A stretch of DNA of 64,000 bases from the NCBI RefSeq assembly GCF_030816855.1, contig NZ_JAUSYK010000001.1, positions 1,860,001-1,924,000 of the forward strand. The letters run 5' to 3'. A program made the position numbers and the translations under genes. Positions 50,058 through 58,064 of this stretch are shown piece by piece. The stretch is from Arthrobacter sp. B3I4. GTDB taxonomy: Bacteria; Actinomycetota; Actinomycetes; Actinomycetales; Micrococcaceae. A model generated the notes under the pieces. That model saw nothing but the letters and a program-made list of their open reading frames with translations. It ran no database searches and was not told where the DNA came from. Within the stretch, counting starts at the first letter, position 1; each line of letters starts with the position of its first letter.

Positions 50058-50140
50058 CAGGTCGTCACCCGGGGCACCCCGCCGCGAATGGAGGGTTGCC
50101 GGCCAGCAAACCGGGGTTTAGCGCTGGCACTCGTGACCTG
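50058..50140 (-). promoter_or_regulatory. SAM-IV type riboswitch aptamer
   Basis: On the minus strand the leader reads CAGGTCACGAGTGCCAGCG, then CTGGCCGGCAACCCTCC, then GGGGTGCCCCGGGTGACGACC and TGG. These are the conserved blocks of the actinobacterial SAM-IV aptamer (GAGUGCCAGC, GGCAACCCUCC, GGGUGCCCCGGGUGA), and the ends CAGGTC/GACCTG close P1. About 65-150 bases upstream of the cysteine-desulfurase-like gene. Confidence 0.9.
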
Positions 50141-50224
50141 TTTCGAGCCTAGGACACCTCCGGACGCACCGAAAGGCGAACCGCAATATCAAGCGTTGTG
50201 TTACGCCGCCCGGCGTGAGAGCGC

Positions 50225-51037
50225 CTAGAGGAGGTCGTCGAGGCCCGGGTTGAGCCGCTTGAGGACTTCGGAGTGCAGGATGGAGTTGGTGGCCAGCGCG
50301 TTGCCGCCGAAAGGCCCGTCCTCGCCCTCGAGCGAGGTGAAACGGCCGCCGGCCTCGGTGACGATCGGGACCAGGGCAGCCATGTCGTACAGGTTCAGTT
50401 CCGGCTCGCAGGCAATGTCGACGGCGCCTTCGGCCACCAGGCAGTAGGACCAGAAGTCACCGTAGGCGCGGGTACGCCAGACTTCTTCGGTGAGCCCGAG
50501 GAACTCGTCGAGGTTGCCGCGCTGCTTCCAGCCGCCCAGGCTTGAATAGGACAGCGAGGCGTCCGACAGTTCGGACACGTTGGAAACCTTCAGCCGTGTC
50601 GCGGCGGCCAGGGAGCGGCCCATGTAGGCGCCGGCGCCTTTGGCCGCCCACCAGCGTTTGCCCAGGGCCGGGGCGCTGACGACGCCGACGACGGGCTCGC
50701 CTTCGTCGACAAGCGCGATCAACGTGGCCCAGACCGGGACGCCACGGACGAAGTTCTTGGTCCCGTCGATGGGGTCGATGATCCAGCGGCGCGAGCCGTG
50801 GCCGGAACTGCCGAACTCCTCGCCCAGGACAGCGTCGCGGGGACGGGATCGGGACAGTTGGCCGCGGATGGCTTCTTCGGCGGCCTTGTCTGCGTCGGTG
50901 ACAGGGGTCAGGTCAGGCTTCGTTTCGATCCGAAGGTCGAGCGCCTTGAAGCGGTTCATGGTCTGGGAATCGACCGAGTCCGCCAATACGTGGGCAAGGC
51001 GCAGGTCATCGTTGTAGCTTGAAGCGGGTTGACTCAT
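50225..51037 (-). CDS. hisN: histidinol-phosphatase, inositol-monophosphatase family
   Basis: 270 aa. Metal and phosphate motifs of the IMPase superfamily: [38 protein letters not shown] and a C-terminal [22 protein letters not shown]. In actinobacteria this family supplies histidinol-phosphate phosphatase for histidine synthesis. ATG start. Follows rsgA and aroA on the same strand, the usual Micrococcaceae order aroA-rsgA-hisN. Confidence 0.9.
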   Translation of the reverse strand: MSQPASSYNDDLRLAHVLADSVDSQTMNRFKALDLRIETKPDLTPVTDADKAAEEAIRGQLSRSRPRDAVLGEEFGSSGHGSRRWIIDPIDGTKNFVRGVPVWATLIALVDEGEPVVGVVSAPALGKRWWAAKGAGAYMGRSLAAATRLKVSNVSELSDASLSYSSLGGWKQRGNLDEFLGLTEEVWRTRAYGDFWSYCLVAEGAVDIACEPELNLYDMAALVPIVTEAGGRFTSLEGEDGPFGGNALATNSILHSEVLKRLNPGLDDLL

Positions 51038-51105
51038 GGGTCCAAACTACCGTCAAAACGCCTTGCGGACGGGGAGGCCACGTCGCTGCGGGCGGGGAGA
51101 GGCTC

Positions 51106-52221
51106 TCAGGAGACGCTGCCGAGTTCCTTCGTTTCCGGCGCTTCCATCCGCGGATCGGTTCCGAGCAGACGCCGCAGCGACGCGAGCCGGGCGGGGCCGG
51201 AGGGGCCTGCGTGGCCGGCCGAGACCCACGCGTCGACTCCGCAGTTGACGGCGGATGCGTCGTGCTTGCAGCCACGCTCGCAGTCTTCGGTGCCGGGCGC
51301 CAGGTCTGGGAAGGAGCGCAGGATCCGGTCCGGGTCCACGTGGGCCAGCCCGAAGGAACGGATGCCGGGGGTGTCGATGATCCAGCTTCCGGGCGGCGCC
51401 GCGTTGACCTTCAGGGCCAGCGCCGACGAGGAGGTGTGGCGGCCCCGGCCGGTGACCGCGTTGACGCCGCCGGTGGCCCGCTCGGCTCCGGTGAGGGCAT
51501 TCACCATAGTGGACTTGCCGACGCCGGAGTGGCCCAGCATGACGGTGACCTTTCCGTCGAGGTGGGCCCTCAGCTGCGAGACCGCGGCCTTGTCCAGCCG
51601 GGCGGAGAGCCCGTCGTCGGAGCGGGCATCGATGCCGGACGCGGCGGAGTCCGCGGTCTTCGAAATGATGACCGGGAAATCAAGGTGCTGGTAGTTGGCG
51701 AGCAGTTCGGCAGGATCCTTCACGTCGGCCTTGGTGACCAGCAGCAGCGGTTCGATGCCGGCATCGTACGCGGCCACCAGGGCGCGGTCGATGAAGCCCG
51801 TGCGCGGTTCGGGGTTGGCGGCCGCCACGACGACGACGAGCTGGTCGGCGTTAGCCACGACGGCGCGCTCAATCGGGTCCGTGTCATCCGCGCTGCGCCG
51901 CAGCAGGGTCCGCCGGTCCTGGATTTTGACCAGCCGGGCCAGCGTGTCGGCCTCGCCGGTCACGTCGCCGACGAGGGAGACAAAGTCCCCGGCGACCACG
52001 GGGTTGCGGCGCAGTTCGCGGGCCCGTGCCGCGATCACGGTCCGCTCCGTGCCGGTGCCCTCGCCCACGACGGCAGTGTACCGGCCACGGTCCACCGTGA
52101 CGATCCGCCCGGTTACGGCGTCGTCGTGCGCGGGCCGGTCCTTGGTGCGGGGGCGGGAGCCCTTCTTGTTGGGACGGATCCGGACGTCGGACTCGTCCCA
52201 GGAGTCAGTGCTGCGGGCCAC
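51106..52221 (-). CDS. rsgA: ribosome small-subunit GTPase RsgA
   Basis: 371-aa circularly permuted GTPase that checks late 30S maturation. OB-fold N-terminus ([17 protein letters not shown]), then G-motifs in permuted order: TKADV (G4), [16 protein letters not shown] (G1), RGRHTSS (G2), DTPGIRSFG (G3), and the zinc-finger [17 protein letters not shown] 52221 overlaps the aroA end by 17 bp; the open frame further upstream is an aroA shadow. Confidence 0.95.
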   Translation of the reverse strand: MARSTDSWDESDVRIRPNKKGSRPRTKDRPAHDDAVTGRIVTVDRGRYTAVVGEGTGTERTVIAARARELRRNPVVAGDFVSLVGDVTGEADTLARLVKIQDRRTLLRRSADDTDPIERAVVANADQLVVVVAAANPEPRTGFIDRALVAAYDAGIEPLLLVTKADVKDPAELLANYQHLDFPVIISKTADSAASGIDARSDDGLSARLDKAAVSQLRAHLDGKVTVMLGHSGVGKSTMVNALTGAERATGGVNAVTGRGRHTSSSALALKVNAAPPGSWIIDTPGIRSFGLAHVDPDRILRSFPDLAPGTEDCERGCKHDASAVNCGVDAWVSAGHAGPSGPARLASLRRLLGTDPRMEAPETKELGSVS

Positions 52222-53617
52222 CGGCAACATCCTTCTGTGAAGTGCTGCCTTGGCCGAGCATCGCCGCCCACATGCGCGGGAACTCGGGCATGGTCTTGGC
52301 CGTAGTGCCGATGTCTTCGACTTCGACGCCGGGGACGGCCAGGCCAAGGATGGCCCCGGCGGTGGCCATCCGGTGGTCGGCGTAGCTGCGCACCACACCG
52401 GCGTGCAGTTTGGCTGGCCGGATGATGAGGCCGTCGGCAGTTTCTTCGGCGTCGCCGCCGAGGCGGTTGATTTCGGTGACCAGGGCCGCGAGCCGGTCGG
52501 TTTCGTGTCCGCGCAGATGGGCGATGCCGGTGAGCCGTGAAGGCTCGGCGGCCAGCGCACACAGCGCCGCCACCGTAGGGGCAAGTTCGCTGGTGTCTGC
52601 GAAGGTTCCGCCGTGGATGGCCGGGCCGCCGGTGACGGTCAGGGTGCCGCATTCGAGCGTGACAGTGGCCCCCATGGCGGTGAGGATGCTGCGCCAGAGG
52701 TCGCCCACCTGGGTGGTTTCGGCTGGCCAGCCGGGGATGCGGACGGTTCCGCCGGTGGCAAGGGCCGCCGCCAGGAAGGGACCTGCGTTGGAAAGATCCT
52801 GCTCGATTCTGCGGTCGAAGGCCGCGATGGGGCCGGGGGAAACGGTCCAGTGGTTAGGCGCGGAGTCATCCACCTGCACGCCCACGCTGCGCAGCACGGC
52901 GATCGTCATGTGGATGTGGTCCAGGCTGGGGACGGACCGCCCGGTGTCGTCCTTGCTGCGGTGCTCGAGGTGGAGTCCCTCGGTGAAACGCGCCCCGGCC
53001 AGCAACAGGGCCGAAACAAACTGCGACGATGCGCTGGCATCGATGACCAGGTGCCCGCCCCGGACTTCGCCGGAGCCTTCGACGGCGAACGGCAACGAGG
53101 ACGCCGGACCGCCGTCGGGAGCGCTGACCGCGACGCCGAGGCCCGCCAGCGCGCCGATTATGGTGTCCATCGGGCGCTGGCGGGCGTGCGGGTCGCCGTC
53201 GAACAATGCCCTGCCGCGGCGCAGCGCGGCCACCGGCGGTACGAACCGCATCACCGTTCCGGCCAAACCGCAGTCGATTGCCGTCTCCGGCGCCGGCGTG
53301 CCCGCGGCACCTTCGGCTATCGGGAGGATCTCCAGGTCCGGGCCGTAGGCGCCGTCGCCGGGCACCTCGGTGATGGTGGCGCCCAGTTGCCGAAGCGCCT
53401 CGATCATCAGGACCGAATCGCGCGAGTGCAGCGGAGCCCGTAGCCGGGAGGGACCGTCCGCGAGGGCGGCCAGCACCAGGTACCGGTTGGTCAGCGATTT
53501 GGAGCCGGGGACCGTAACCGTGGCGTCGACGGGACGGCCGGCGAACGGCGCACGCCAATGCGGACCGCCGTCGGCCGGAAAGGAAGGGGCTGCGGCGGCG
53601 GAGGAGATGCCAGTCAT
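52205..53617 (-). CDS. aroA: 3-phosphoshikimate 1-carboxyvinyltransferase (EPSP synthase)
   Basis: 470-aa shikimate-pathway enzyme, target of glyphosate. [20 protein letters not shown] is the PEP/shikimate motif; [18 protein letters not shown] carries the class-defining loop with Gly-Thr-Met-Arg; [13 protein letters not shown] and [11 protein letters not shown] follow. The two inside-out domains are complete. ATG start. Heads the aroA-rsgA-hisN unit. Confidence 0.96.
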   Translation of the reverse strand: MTGISSAAAAPSFPADGGPHWRAPFAGRPVDATVTVPGSKSLTNRYLVLAALADGPSRLRAPLHSRDSVLMIEALRQLGATITEVPGDGAYGPDLEILPIAEGAAGTPAPETAIDCGLAGTVMRFVPPVAALRRGRALFDGDPHARQRPMDTIIGALAGLGVAVSAPDGGPASSLPFAVEGSGEVRGGHLVIDASASSQFVSALLLAGARFTEGLHLEHRSKDDTGRSVPSLDHIHMTIAVLRSVGVQVDDSAPNHWTVSPGPIAAFDRRIEQDLSNAGPFLAAALATGGTVRIPGWPAETTQVGDLWRSILTAMGATVTLECGTLTVTGGPAIHGGTFADTSELAPTVAALCALAAEPSRLTGIAHLRGHETDRLAALVTEINRLGGDAEETADGLIIRPAKLHAGVVRSYADHRMATAGAILGLAVPGVEVEDIGTTAKTMPEFPRMWAAMLGQGSTSQKDVAGGPQH

Positions 53618-53624
53618 TACCGTC

Positions 53625-54206
53625 TTAGGCTCCGACGGCGCTATCCACGGCTTTGCGGACGGCCTTGTCGGCCTTCTTGAGCTTCTTGCCGGTGGTCTTG
53701 CGGGCGTCGGCGGCGAGGTGCGCGGTGGTCTTGCGCGCGTCGGCCGCGAGGTGCGCCGTGGTCTTGCGGGCGTCGGCGGCGAGGTGTTCGGCGCGCCAGG
53801 CCAGGCCCGGCTTGCCTGCGGTGTCGACGGCGGCCAGCAGCACGCCGCCGGTGAGCGAAACGTTTTTCAGCAGCTGCTTGCGGCGGGAGTCGCGGCCCTC
53901 CTTGGAGCTGGTGTCCGCGCTGCGCCATTCGACGTAGCCGTTGAGCGCCGAGATCACTGCCAGCACCGTGGCCGAGAGCCGGGAGAACTTGCCAAGGGCG
54001 AGGAGGACGCCGGCGCTGACCTGGGTGCCGCCCAGAACGCGGGCCAGGGTTTTTTCATTGGTCTGGAAGGGAAGAGCGTCAGCCGCCCGGCTCAACAGCG
54101 GAGAGAGCTGGGTGGCAGTGTCATCCGCATTTCGCAGCTTGTCCATGCCTGCGAGGACGAAACTGGAGGCGAGCATGGGACGGGCGAGAAAGCGGACAAA
54201 CGACAT
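53625..54206 (-). CDS. DoxX-family membrane protein with C-terminal repeats
   Basis: 193 aa. [22 protein letters not shown], the DoxX start, with four hydrophobic segments in residues 1-130, then a soluble Lys/Ala tail with three copies of an 11-aa unit [11 protein letters not shown]. DoxX proteins are linked to thiol redox and membrane oxidoreductase complexes; the gene stands next to the SigR redox regulator. ATG 54206 with AGGAGG upstream. Ends eight bases before aroA on the same strand. Confidence 0.85.
   Translation of the reverse strand: MSFVRFLARPMLASSFVLAGMDKLRNADDTATQLSPLLSRAADALPFQTNEKTLARVLGGTQVSAGVLLALGKFSRLSATVLAVISALNGYVEWRSADTSSKEGRDSRRKQLLKNVSLTGGVLLAAVDTAGKPGLAWRAEHLAADARKTTAHLAADARKTTAHLAADARKTTGKKLKKADKAVRKAVDSAVGA
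53690..53794 (-). repeat. three 33-bp tandem repeats in the DoxX-family gene
   Basis: In-frame 33-bp units encode [11 protein letters not shown] three times (the last runs into TGKKLKK). DNA copies are nearly identical. Resembles Ala/Lys/Thr repeats of histone-H1-like tails, which may bind anionic partners. Confidence 0.75.
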
Positions 54207-54275
54207 GAATTTCCTCCTGGTTGGATGAACCGCGGGCGCTGTGCGGGGGAACCGGTTCTAGTCTTGCACTTTTGC

Positions 54276-54302
54276 GGAATATTTGCCCGTCACCCGGGGT
54301 TG
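54276..54302 (+). promoter_or_regulatory. SigR/SigH-dependent promoter of sigR
   Basis: GGAAT at 54276-54280, exactly 18 bases, then GTTG at 54299-54302: the full SigR consensus. It lies about 150 bases upstream of the sigR start and indicates autoregulation under thiol oxidative stress. Confidence 0.8.
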
Positions 54303-54454
54303 TGCTGGTAGTCCGACAGCGAGTGCAGGAAGGCGGCAGTTTGATCCTGGTCAGAGAACCCGGGCTGCTTGAAGCAGCCAGTGCAAACCCGTGGGCACAG
54401 GCCCTGACGGGAACTTCGGTCACCCGCCGGAACGTGACAGTAGACTTGCACGCA

Positions 54455-55240
54455 ATGAGCACCATGGATCCGGCCGTTGCGGCCAAGCACGAGGTCGCCG
54501 GAAACGACGACACCCCATCAGCCACAGCCGGAGAGGCCACGGCCGCGGAAGAAGCCGTCGCGGAGCGCGCGGCCGTGGAAACGGTGGCGGCTGACGGTTC
54601 CGGCGAACCGCTGGACACCGACGCCGAGAGCACCGAGGACCGGCGCGTCCGCTTTGAGCGGGACGCCATGCAGTACGTGGACCAGCTGTACTCCGCGGCC
54701 ATGCGGATGGCGCGGAACCCGGCGGACGCCGAGGACCTGGTCCAGGAGGCCTACACGAAGGCGTTTTCCGCTTTTCACCAGTACAAGCCCGGGACCAACC
54801 TCAAGGCCTGGCTGTACCGGATTCTGACCAACACGTACATCAACCTCTACCGGAAACGCCAGCGCGAGCCGCTGCAGTCGAACTCGGACACCATCGAGGA
54901 CTGGCAGTTGGCCCGGGCCGGGTCGCACACCTCCACGGGACTGCGCTCGGCTGAGACCGAGGCGCTGGACCACCTGCCGGACTCGGACGTCAAACGGGCG
55001 CTGCAATCGATCCCGGAGGAGTTCCGGCTGGCGGTTTACTTCGCCGACGTCGAGGGCTTCGCCTACAAGGAAATTTCAGAGATTATGAACACCCCCATCG
55101 GGACCGTGATGTCCCGGCTGCACCGTGGCAGGAGAATGCTGCGGGACATGCTGGCCGACTACGCGTCCGAGCGGGGATTCAAGGCCGCCGGCGATTCCGC
55201 CGCAGCGGCTGAAGGCACGAATCAGGAGAACAGGAAATGA
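54455..55240 (+). CDS. sigR: ECF sigma factor SigR/SigH
   Basis: 261-aa group-4 sigma factor for disulfide stress. A variable acidic N-terminal tail of about 60 residues precedes region 2 ([40 protein letters not shown]) and region 4 ([40 protein letters not shown]). ATG 54455. Its stop overlaps the anti-sigma gene (ATGA). A SigR-type promoter sits upstream. Targets should include thioredoxin and mycothiol genes elsewhere. Confidence 0.93.
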   Translation: MSTMDPAVAAKHEVAGNDDTPSATAGEATAAEEAVAERAAVETVAADGSGEPLDTDAESTEDRRVRFERDAMQYVDQLYSAAMRMARNPADAEDLVQEAYTKAFSAFHQYKPGTNLKAWLYRILTNTYINLYRKRQREPLQSNSDTIEDWQLARAGSHTSTGLRSAETEALDHLPDSDVKRALQSIPEEFRLAVYFADVEGFAYKEISEIMNTPIGTVMSRLHRGRRMLRDMLADYASERGFKAAGDSAAAAEGTNQENRK

Positions 55241-55509
55241 GCGACTGCCAGGGACTGGGCGACTGCGATGACACCCGCATGCAGCGCATCTACGAGTATC
55301 TCGACGGCGCCTTGACGCACGACGATATCGCCGAAATCAAGGACCACCTGGACGAATGCCCGGAGTGCCACGAGCAGTACGATCTTGAATGCGTCATCCG
55401 GGCGATGGTCAAGCGCTCCTGCACGGAAGCCGCGCCGGAGAACCTGAAAAACTCGATCCTGGAGCGGATCCATTCGGCCCGCCCGGTTGAGGCCGACGCG
55501 GACGCCTAG
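55237..55509 (+). CDS. rsrA: zinc anti-sigma factor RsrA
   Basis: 90-aa redox-sensing anti-sigma factor. The ZAS motif [12 protein letters not shown] (H-x3-C-x2-C) and an N-terminal Cys (SDCQGLGDC) provide zinc ligands; oxidation forms a disulfide, releases zinc and frees SigR. ATGA-coupled to sigR. A strong terminator follows. Confidence 0.93.
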   Translation: MSDCQGLGDCDDTRMQRIYEYLDGALTHDDIAEIKDHLDECPECHEQYDLECVIRAMVKRSCTEAAPENLKNSILERIHSARPVEADADA

Positions 55510-55531
55510 AGTCCGCTCCCTCGGCACAGCG

Positions 55532-55570
55532 AAAGACCCCGGAACCGTGAGGTTTCCGGGGTCTTTGCTC
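55532..55570 (+). terminator. terminator after rsrA
   Basis: Stem AAAGACCCCGGAA / TTCCGGGGTCTTT (55532-55544 with 55554-55566). Symmetric A/T ends allow it to work in both directions, serving bL37 as well. Confidence 0.9.
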
Positions 55571-55594
55571 TAAGCTGTCAATCCTAGCCGTGGC

Positions 55595-55669
55595 TTAGGT
55601 GTTGGGGCGCTTACCGTGGTTCGCGCCGCCACGCTTACGGTCACGACGTTTACGTGCACGTTTGCTCAT
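55595..55669 (-). CDS. 24-aa ribosomal protein bL37
   Basis: Very short basic protein: SKRARKRRDRKRGGANHGKR followed by PNT. Matches the 24-residue actinobacterial large-subunit protein bL37 seen in mycobacterial ribosome structures (KR-rich start, NHGKRPN end). A perfect AAGGAGG lies seven to thirteen bases upstream of ATG 55669. Confidence 0.88.
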   Translation of the reverse strand: MSKRARKRRDRKRGGANHGKRPNT

Positions 55670-55776
55670 AGCTGGCCTCCTTAATCTTGGTACTCAAAAG
55701 AGCTGCCCTCAAGTCTCCCACATCAGCGGACCGGCCGCGAACCGGGCTGCGGATGAACACCCAACCGGAGTGCCGC

Positions 55777-56388
55777 TCAGCTCTCCAGCGAGTTCCGGAT
55801 CGAGATGCGCGCCTGGTCAAGGACTGTCTTGACGGTCTCCAGGGTGACCGCAGTGACCGGCCGTGCACCGGCGTGCCGGCGCAGCTCCACCCGGATATCG
55901 TCGCGGAAGGACTGGACCAGCATCTCGGCTTCCCGGAGCCTGCGGTCGCTGTCCTTGGAGTGCCGCGCCCCCGCCGGGGAGGTGGCACTGCGCGCGGTGG
56001 AACGGGCGGCTTCGGCCGTTGCGGCCAGGTCGGCGCGCAGGCCCTGCATGTTGACCCGGATGTCCTGCCGCAACTGGTCGGCGAGCCGGCGGACCGAGGC
56101 GGAGATGTCCTTCTCCACTCCGGCCAGTTCCTCGCGCCGGCGGTCGAGCTCCACCAGCCCGGCTTCGGTGATGCTGTAGTTCGTGCGCCGGCCCTCGGTG
56201 CTGGTGGCTACGAGCCCTTCTTCCTCGAGCTTGGCCAGTCTGGGGTAGATGGTTCCGGCGCTGGGGGAGTAGGTGCCGCCGAAGCGGTCACTGAGCGCCT
56301 TGATCAGCTCGTAGCCGTGCTTGGGGCCCGGTTCCAGCAGGGCGAGCAGGTACAGCCGTAGCGCGCCGTGGGCGAACACGGGCGCCAT
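55777..56388 (-). CDS. PadR-family transcriptional regulator
   Basis: 203 aa. N-terminal winged helix FAHGALRLYLLALLEPGPKHGYELIKAL, YSPSAGTIYPRLAKLEEEGLV, RRTNYSITEAG is a textbook PadR domain; the rest is a long helical dimerisation domain (VEKDISASVRRLADQLRQDI). Start overlaps by one base the DUF4097 gene upstream, so both are translated from one mRNA. Likely represses its own operon through the palindromes at 57264 and 57317. Confidence 0.92.
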   Translation of the reverse strand: MAPVFAHGALRLYLLALLEPGPKHGYELIKALSDRFGGTYSPSAGTIYPRLAKLEEEGLVATSTEGRRTNYSITEAGLVELDRRREELAGVEKDISASVRRLADQLRQDIRVNMQGLRADLAATAEAARSTARSATSPAGARHSKDSDRRLREAEMLVQSFRDDIRVELRRHAGARPVTAVTLETVKTVLDQARISIRNSLES

Positions 56389-57215
56389 CAGAGCCCGGCT
56401 TCGGTGTCCGGGTTTTGCTGGCTGTGGAAGATCGAGGTCTTTCCCGAGACCGAATTGGTCCGGACCAGCATGAGTTTGGCGTCGGGTCCGGCGATCGTCT
56501 GGACGGTCCCGCCGGGCTGGGCATACTTCTGGTCGTCGATCACGACGGCGCCGCTGGCGGACTTGGCGATGATGTCCACGCCGATATCGTGCGGCAGCCG
56601 GACGGTGACGTCGCCGGAGACGGAGTTGGCGCCGAAGTCCTGGGTAAAGCCGTGCAGGTCGAAGCTCAGGTCGCCGCTGACGGTGTTGGCGCGGATGTTG
56701 CTGAAGTCCCCGGACGCGGTCACCTCGCCGGAGACGCTCTTGGCTGTCAGCACGCCGTGGTGGTTCCGCGCGATCACCTCGCCGCTGACGGTGCTCACCC
56801 CGAGTTCACCGGCGGTGCCGTCGGCCAGGACAGAGCCGGAGACAGTGTTGAGCCGGGTGTGGCCGGTCAGGCCGGACACCATGCCGTCGCCGCTCACGGT
56901 GCCTGCTTCGACGTCGACGCCGGCCGGGAGGGCGATGCTGACGACGACCGAGTTGCTGGAGTTGTTGTTGACCGTTCCCATGAGGTTCTTGAACCAGCCC
57001 TGCGGGCCGTGCAGCTGGTGCCGCACCTCAAGCCGGCCGTCGGTGAGGCTGACCGCCAGCGGATCGCCGTCGAGCTCGGAGACCTCGATCCGTGCCACCT
57101 CTTCGCCGTGCGTGACGATGTCGAAGCGGCCCCGGATGATGCCGAGCTTGAGTGAGCGGACGCCGTCGACGTCGATGGTCTGGGGACCGGTGACGGTCCA
57201 GGAGTGTTGTTCCAT
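56388..57215 (-). CDS. DUF4097 beta-helix-like repeat protein
   Basis: 275 aa without signal peptide, built of short beta repeats with recurring VSGxV/VSGDVT (SVSGEVTASGDF, TVSGDLSFDL, SVSGDVTVRLP). DUF4097 proteins form right-handed beta-solenoid-like adhesin folds; they are commonly paired with PadR or toastrack-type regulators in actinobacteria. First gene of a two-gene operon whose promoter is flanked by two GATATATC palindromes. Biological role unknown; envelope stress sensing has been suggested for similar pairs. Confidence 0.85.
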   Translation of the reverse strand: MEQHSWTVTGPQTIDVDGVRSLKLGIIRGRFDIVTHGEEVARIEVSELDGDPLAVSLTDGRLEVRHQLHGPQGWFKNLMGTVNNNSSNSVVVSIALPAGVDVEAGTVSGDGMVSGLTGHTRLNTVSGSVLADGTAGELGVSTVSGEVIARNHHGVLTAKSVSGEVTASGDFSNIRANTVSGDLSFDLHGFTQDFGANSVSGDVTVRLPHDIGVDIIAKSASGAVVIDDQKYAQPGGTVQTIAGPDAKLMLVRTNSVSGKTSIFHSQQNPDTEAGL

Positions 57216-57263
57216 GGTTCCTCTTCAGCCTGGGACGATGCGATTCCGCCCGCGTCCCCGCTT

Positions 57264-57327
57264 GCGATATATCGCGACTATGGAACCACGGTATAACGGC
57301 GCTCCGGGATGGTCAAGATATATCGCG
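57264..57327 (-). promoter_or_regulatory. promoter with two palindromic operators (PadR)
   Basis: On the minus strand TTGACC (57311-57316), a 17-bp spacer and TACCGT (57288-57293) form the promoter. GCGATATATCGC at 57264-57275 lies downstream of the start and GATATATC at 57317-57324 directly abuts the -35. A dimeric PadR could bridge both and shut the promoter. Confidence 0.75.
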
Positions 57328-57336
57328 AATTGCTCC

Positions 57337-57936
57337 TCACTCGGGGGCGTCAAGCTTCAGCCACTGGAACCAGCCGCGGTGCAGCACGAGCCAGGCCATC
57401 AGGCCGTAGCCGGCCTGCCCGGGGGTTCCGCCGTTGGCGGCCAGGTCCTGGCGCCACTGCTCGTGGTTCAGCAGCGGGGAGAAGGTGTCGACGTACAGGT
57501 GCTTGCGGCGGGTGGTGACATCGGCGAAGGCCGTGTTGAGCTCGCCGAGTCGGCGGTTCTGCGCCGGATCCAGCGTCGGCGGGGGGCCGACGACGAAGAC
57601 TTCAATCTTGTTCTGCGACGCGGAATCCAGGATGTTGGCCAGGTTCAACCGGCTGCGGGCCGTGGACAGGCCGAACTCGATGTCGCGCCCGGAGAGCCCG
57701 ATGACCAAACGGTTCTCGTGCCGCGGGGCAAACCGCCGCCCGGCCTCGCCCAGCCAACGCTCGGCCAGGCCTTCGGTGCCTTCCTGCGGACAGGGCAGCG
57801 AGTAGCTTTCCAGGGCCAACCCGTCCTGCGGCGTGCGGGCCAACACCCGTCCCAGCCAGCCCAGCGCCCGGGGGTCGCCTAGACCGGCCAGCAGTTCATC
57901 TCCAACGGCTGCAATCCGCAGCTTCCGATCTTCCAC
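57337..57936 (-). CDS. SGNH/GDSL-type hydrolase
   Basis: 199 aa, cytoplasmic (no signal). Block I is degenerate: IAAVGDELLAGLGDP has GDE in place of GDS, so the usual nucleophile Ser is absent from that position. Block III-like GLSGRD and VFVVGPPP follow, and a block V-like GYGLMAWLVL lacks the DxxH pair. It may be an inactive relative or use another residue. GTG start. Stands alone between the DUF4097 promoter and kgd. Confidence 0.75.
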   Translation of the reverse strand: MEDRKLRIAAVGDELLAGLGDPRALGWLGRVLARTPQDGLALESYSLPCPQEGTEGLAERWLGEAGRRFAPRHENRLVIGLSGRDIEFGLSTARSRLNLANILDSASQNKIEVFVVGPPPTLDPAQNRRLGELNTAFADVTTRRKHLYVDTFSPLLNHEQWRQDLAANGGTPGQAGYGLMAWLVLHRGWFQWLKLDAPE

Positions 57937-58005
57937 GACTACCTCTTTACTCCCTGTGCGGTGTCCGGACTTTTTTCGGGGCGGTGCCCGGTGGGTCCGG
58001 CTGCG

Positions 58006-58058
58006 TTAAACAAAGCTGCCCGGCCGGAGATGTGGTGTTCCACTCCCGGCCGGGCAGC
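58006..58058 (-). terminator. terminator after kgd
   Basis: Thirteen-bp stem GCTGCCCGGCCGG / CCGGCCGGGCAGC (58015-58027 with 58046-58058); on the minus strand it is followed by TTTGTTTAA. Strong. Confidence 0.85.
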
Positions 58059-58064
58059 CTGGCC

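Noticed and set aside
54409..54438. Second SigR-like promoter (GGGAAC-N18-CGTGAC)
   Set aside because: The -10 half departs from GTT; the site at 54276-54302 is exact.
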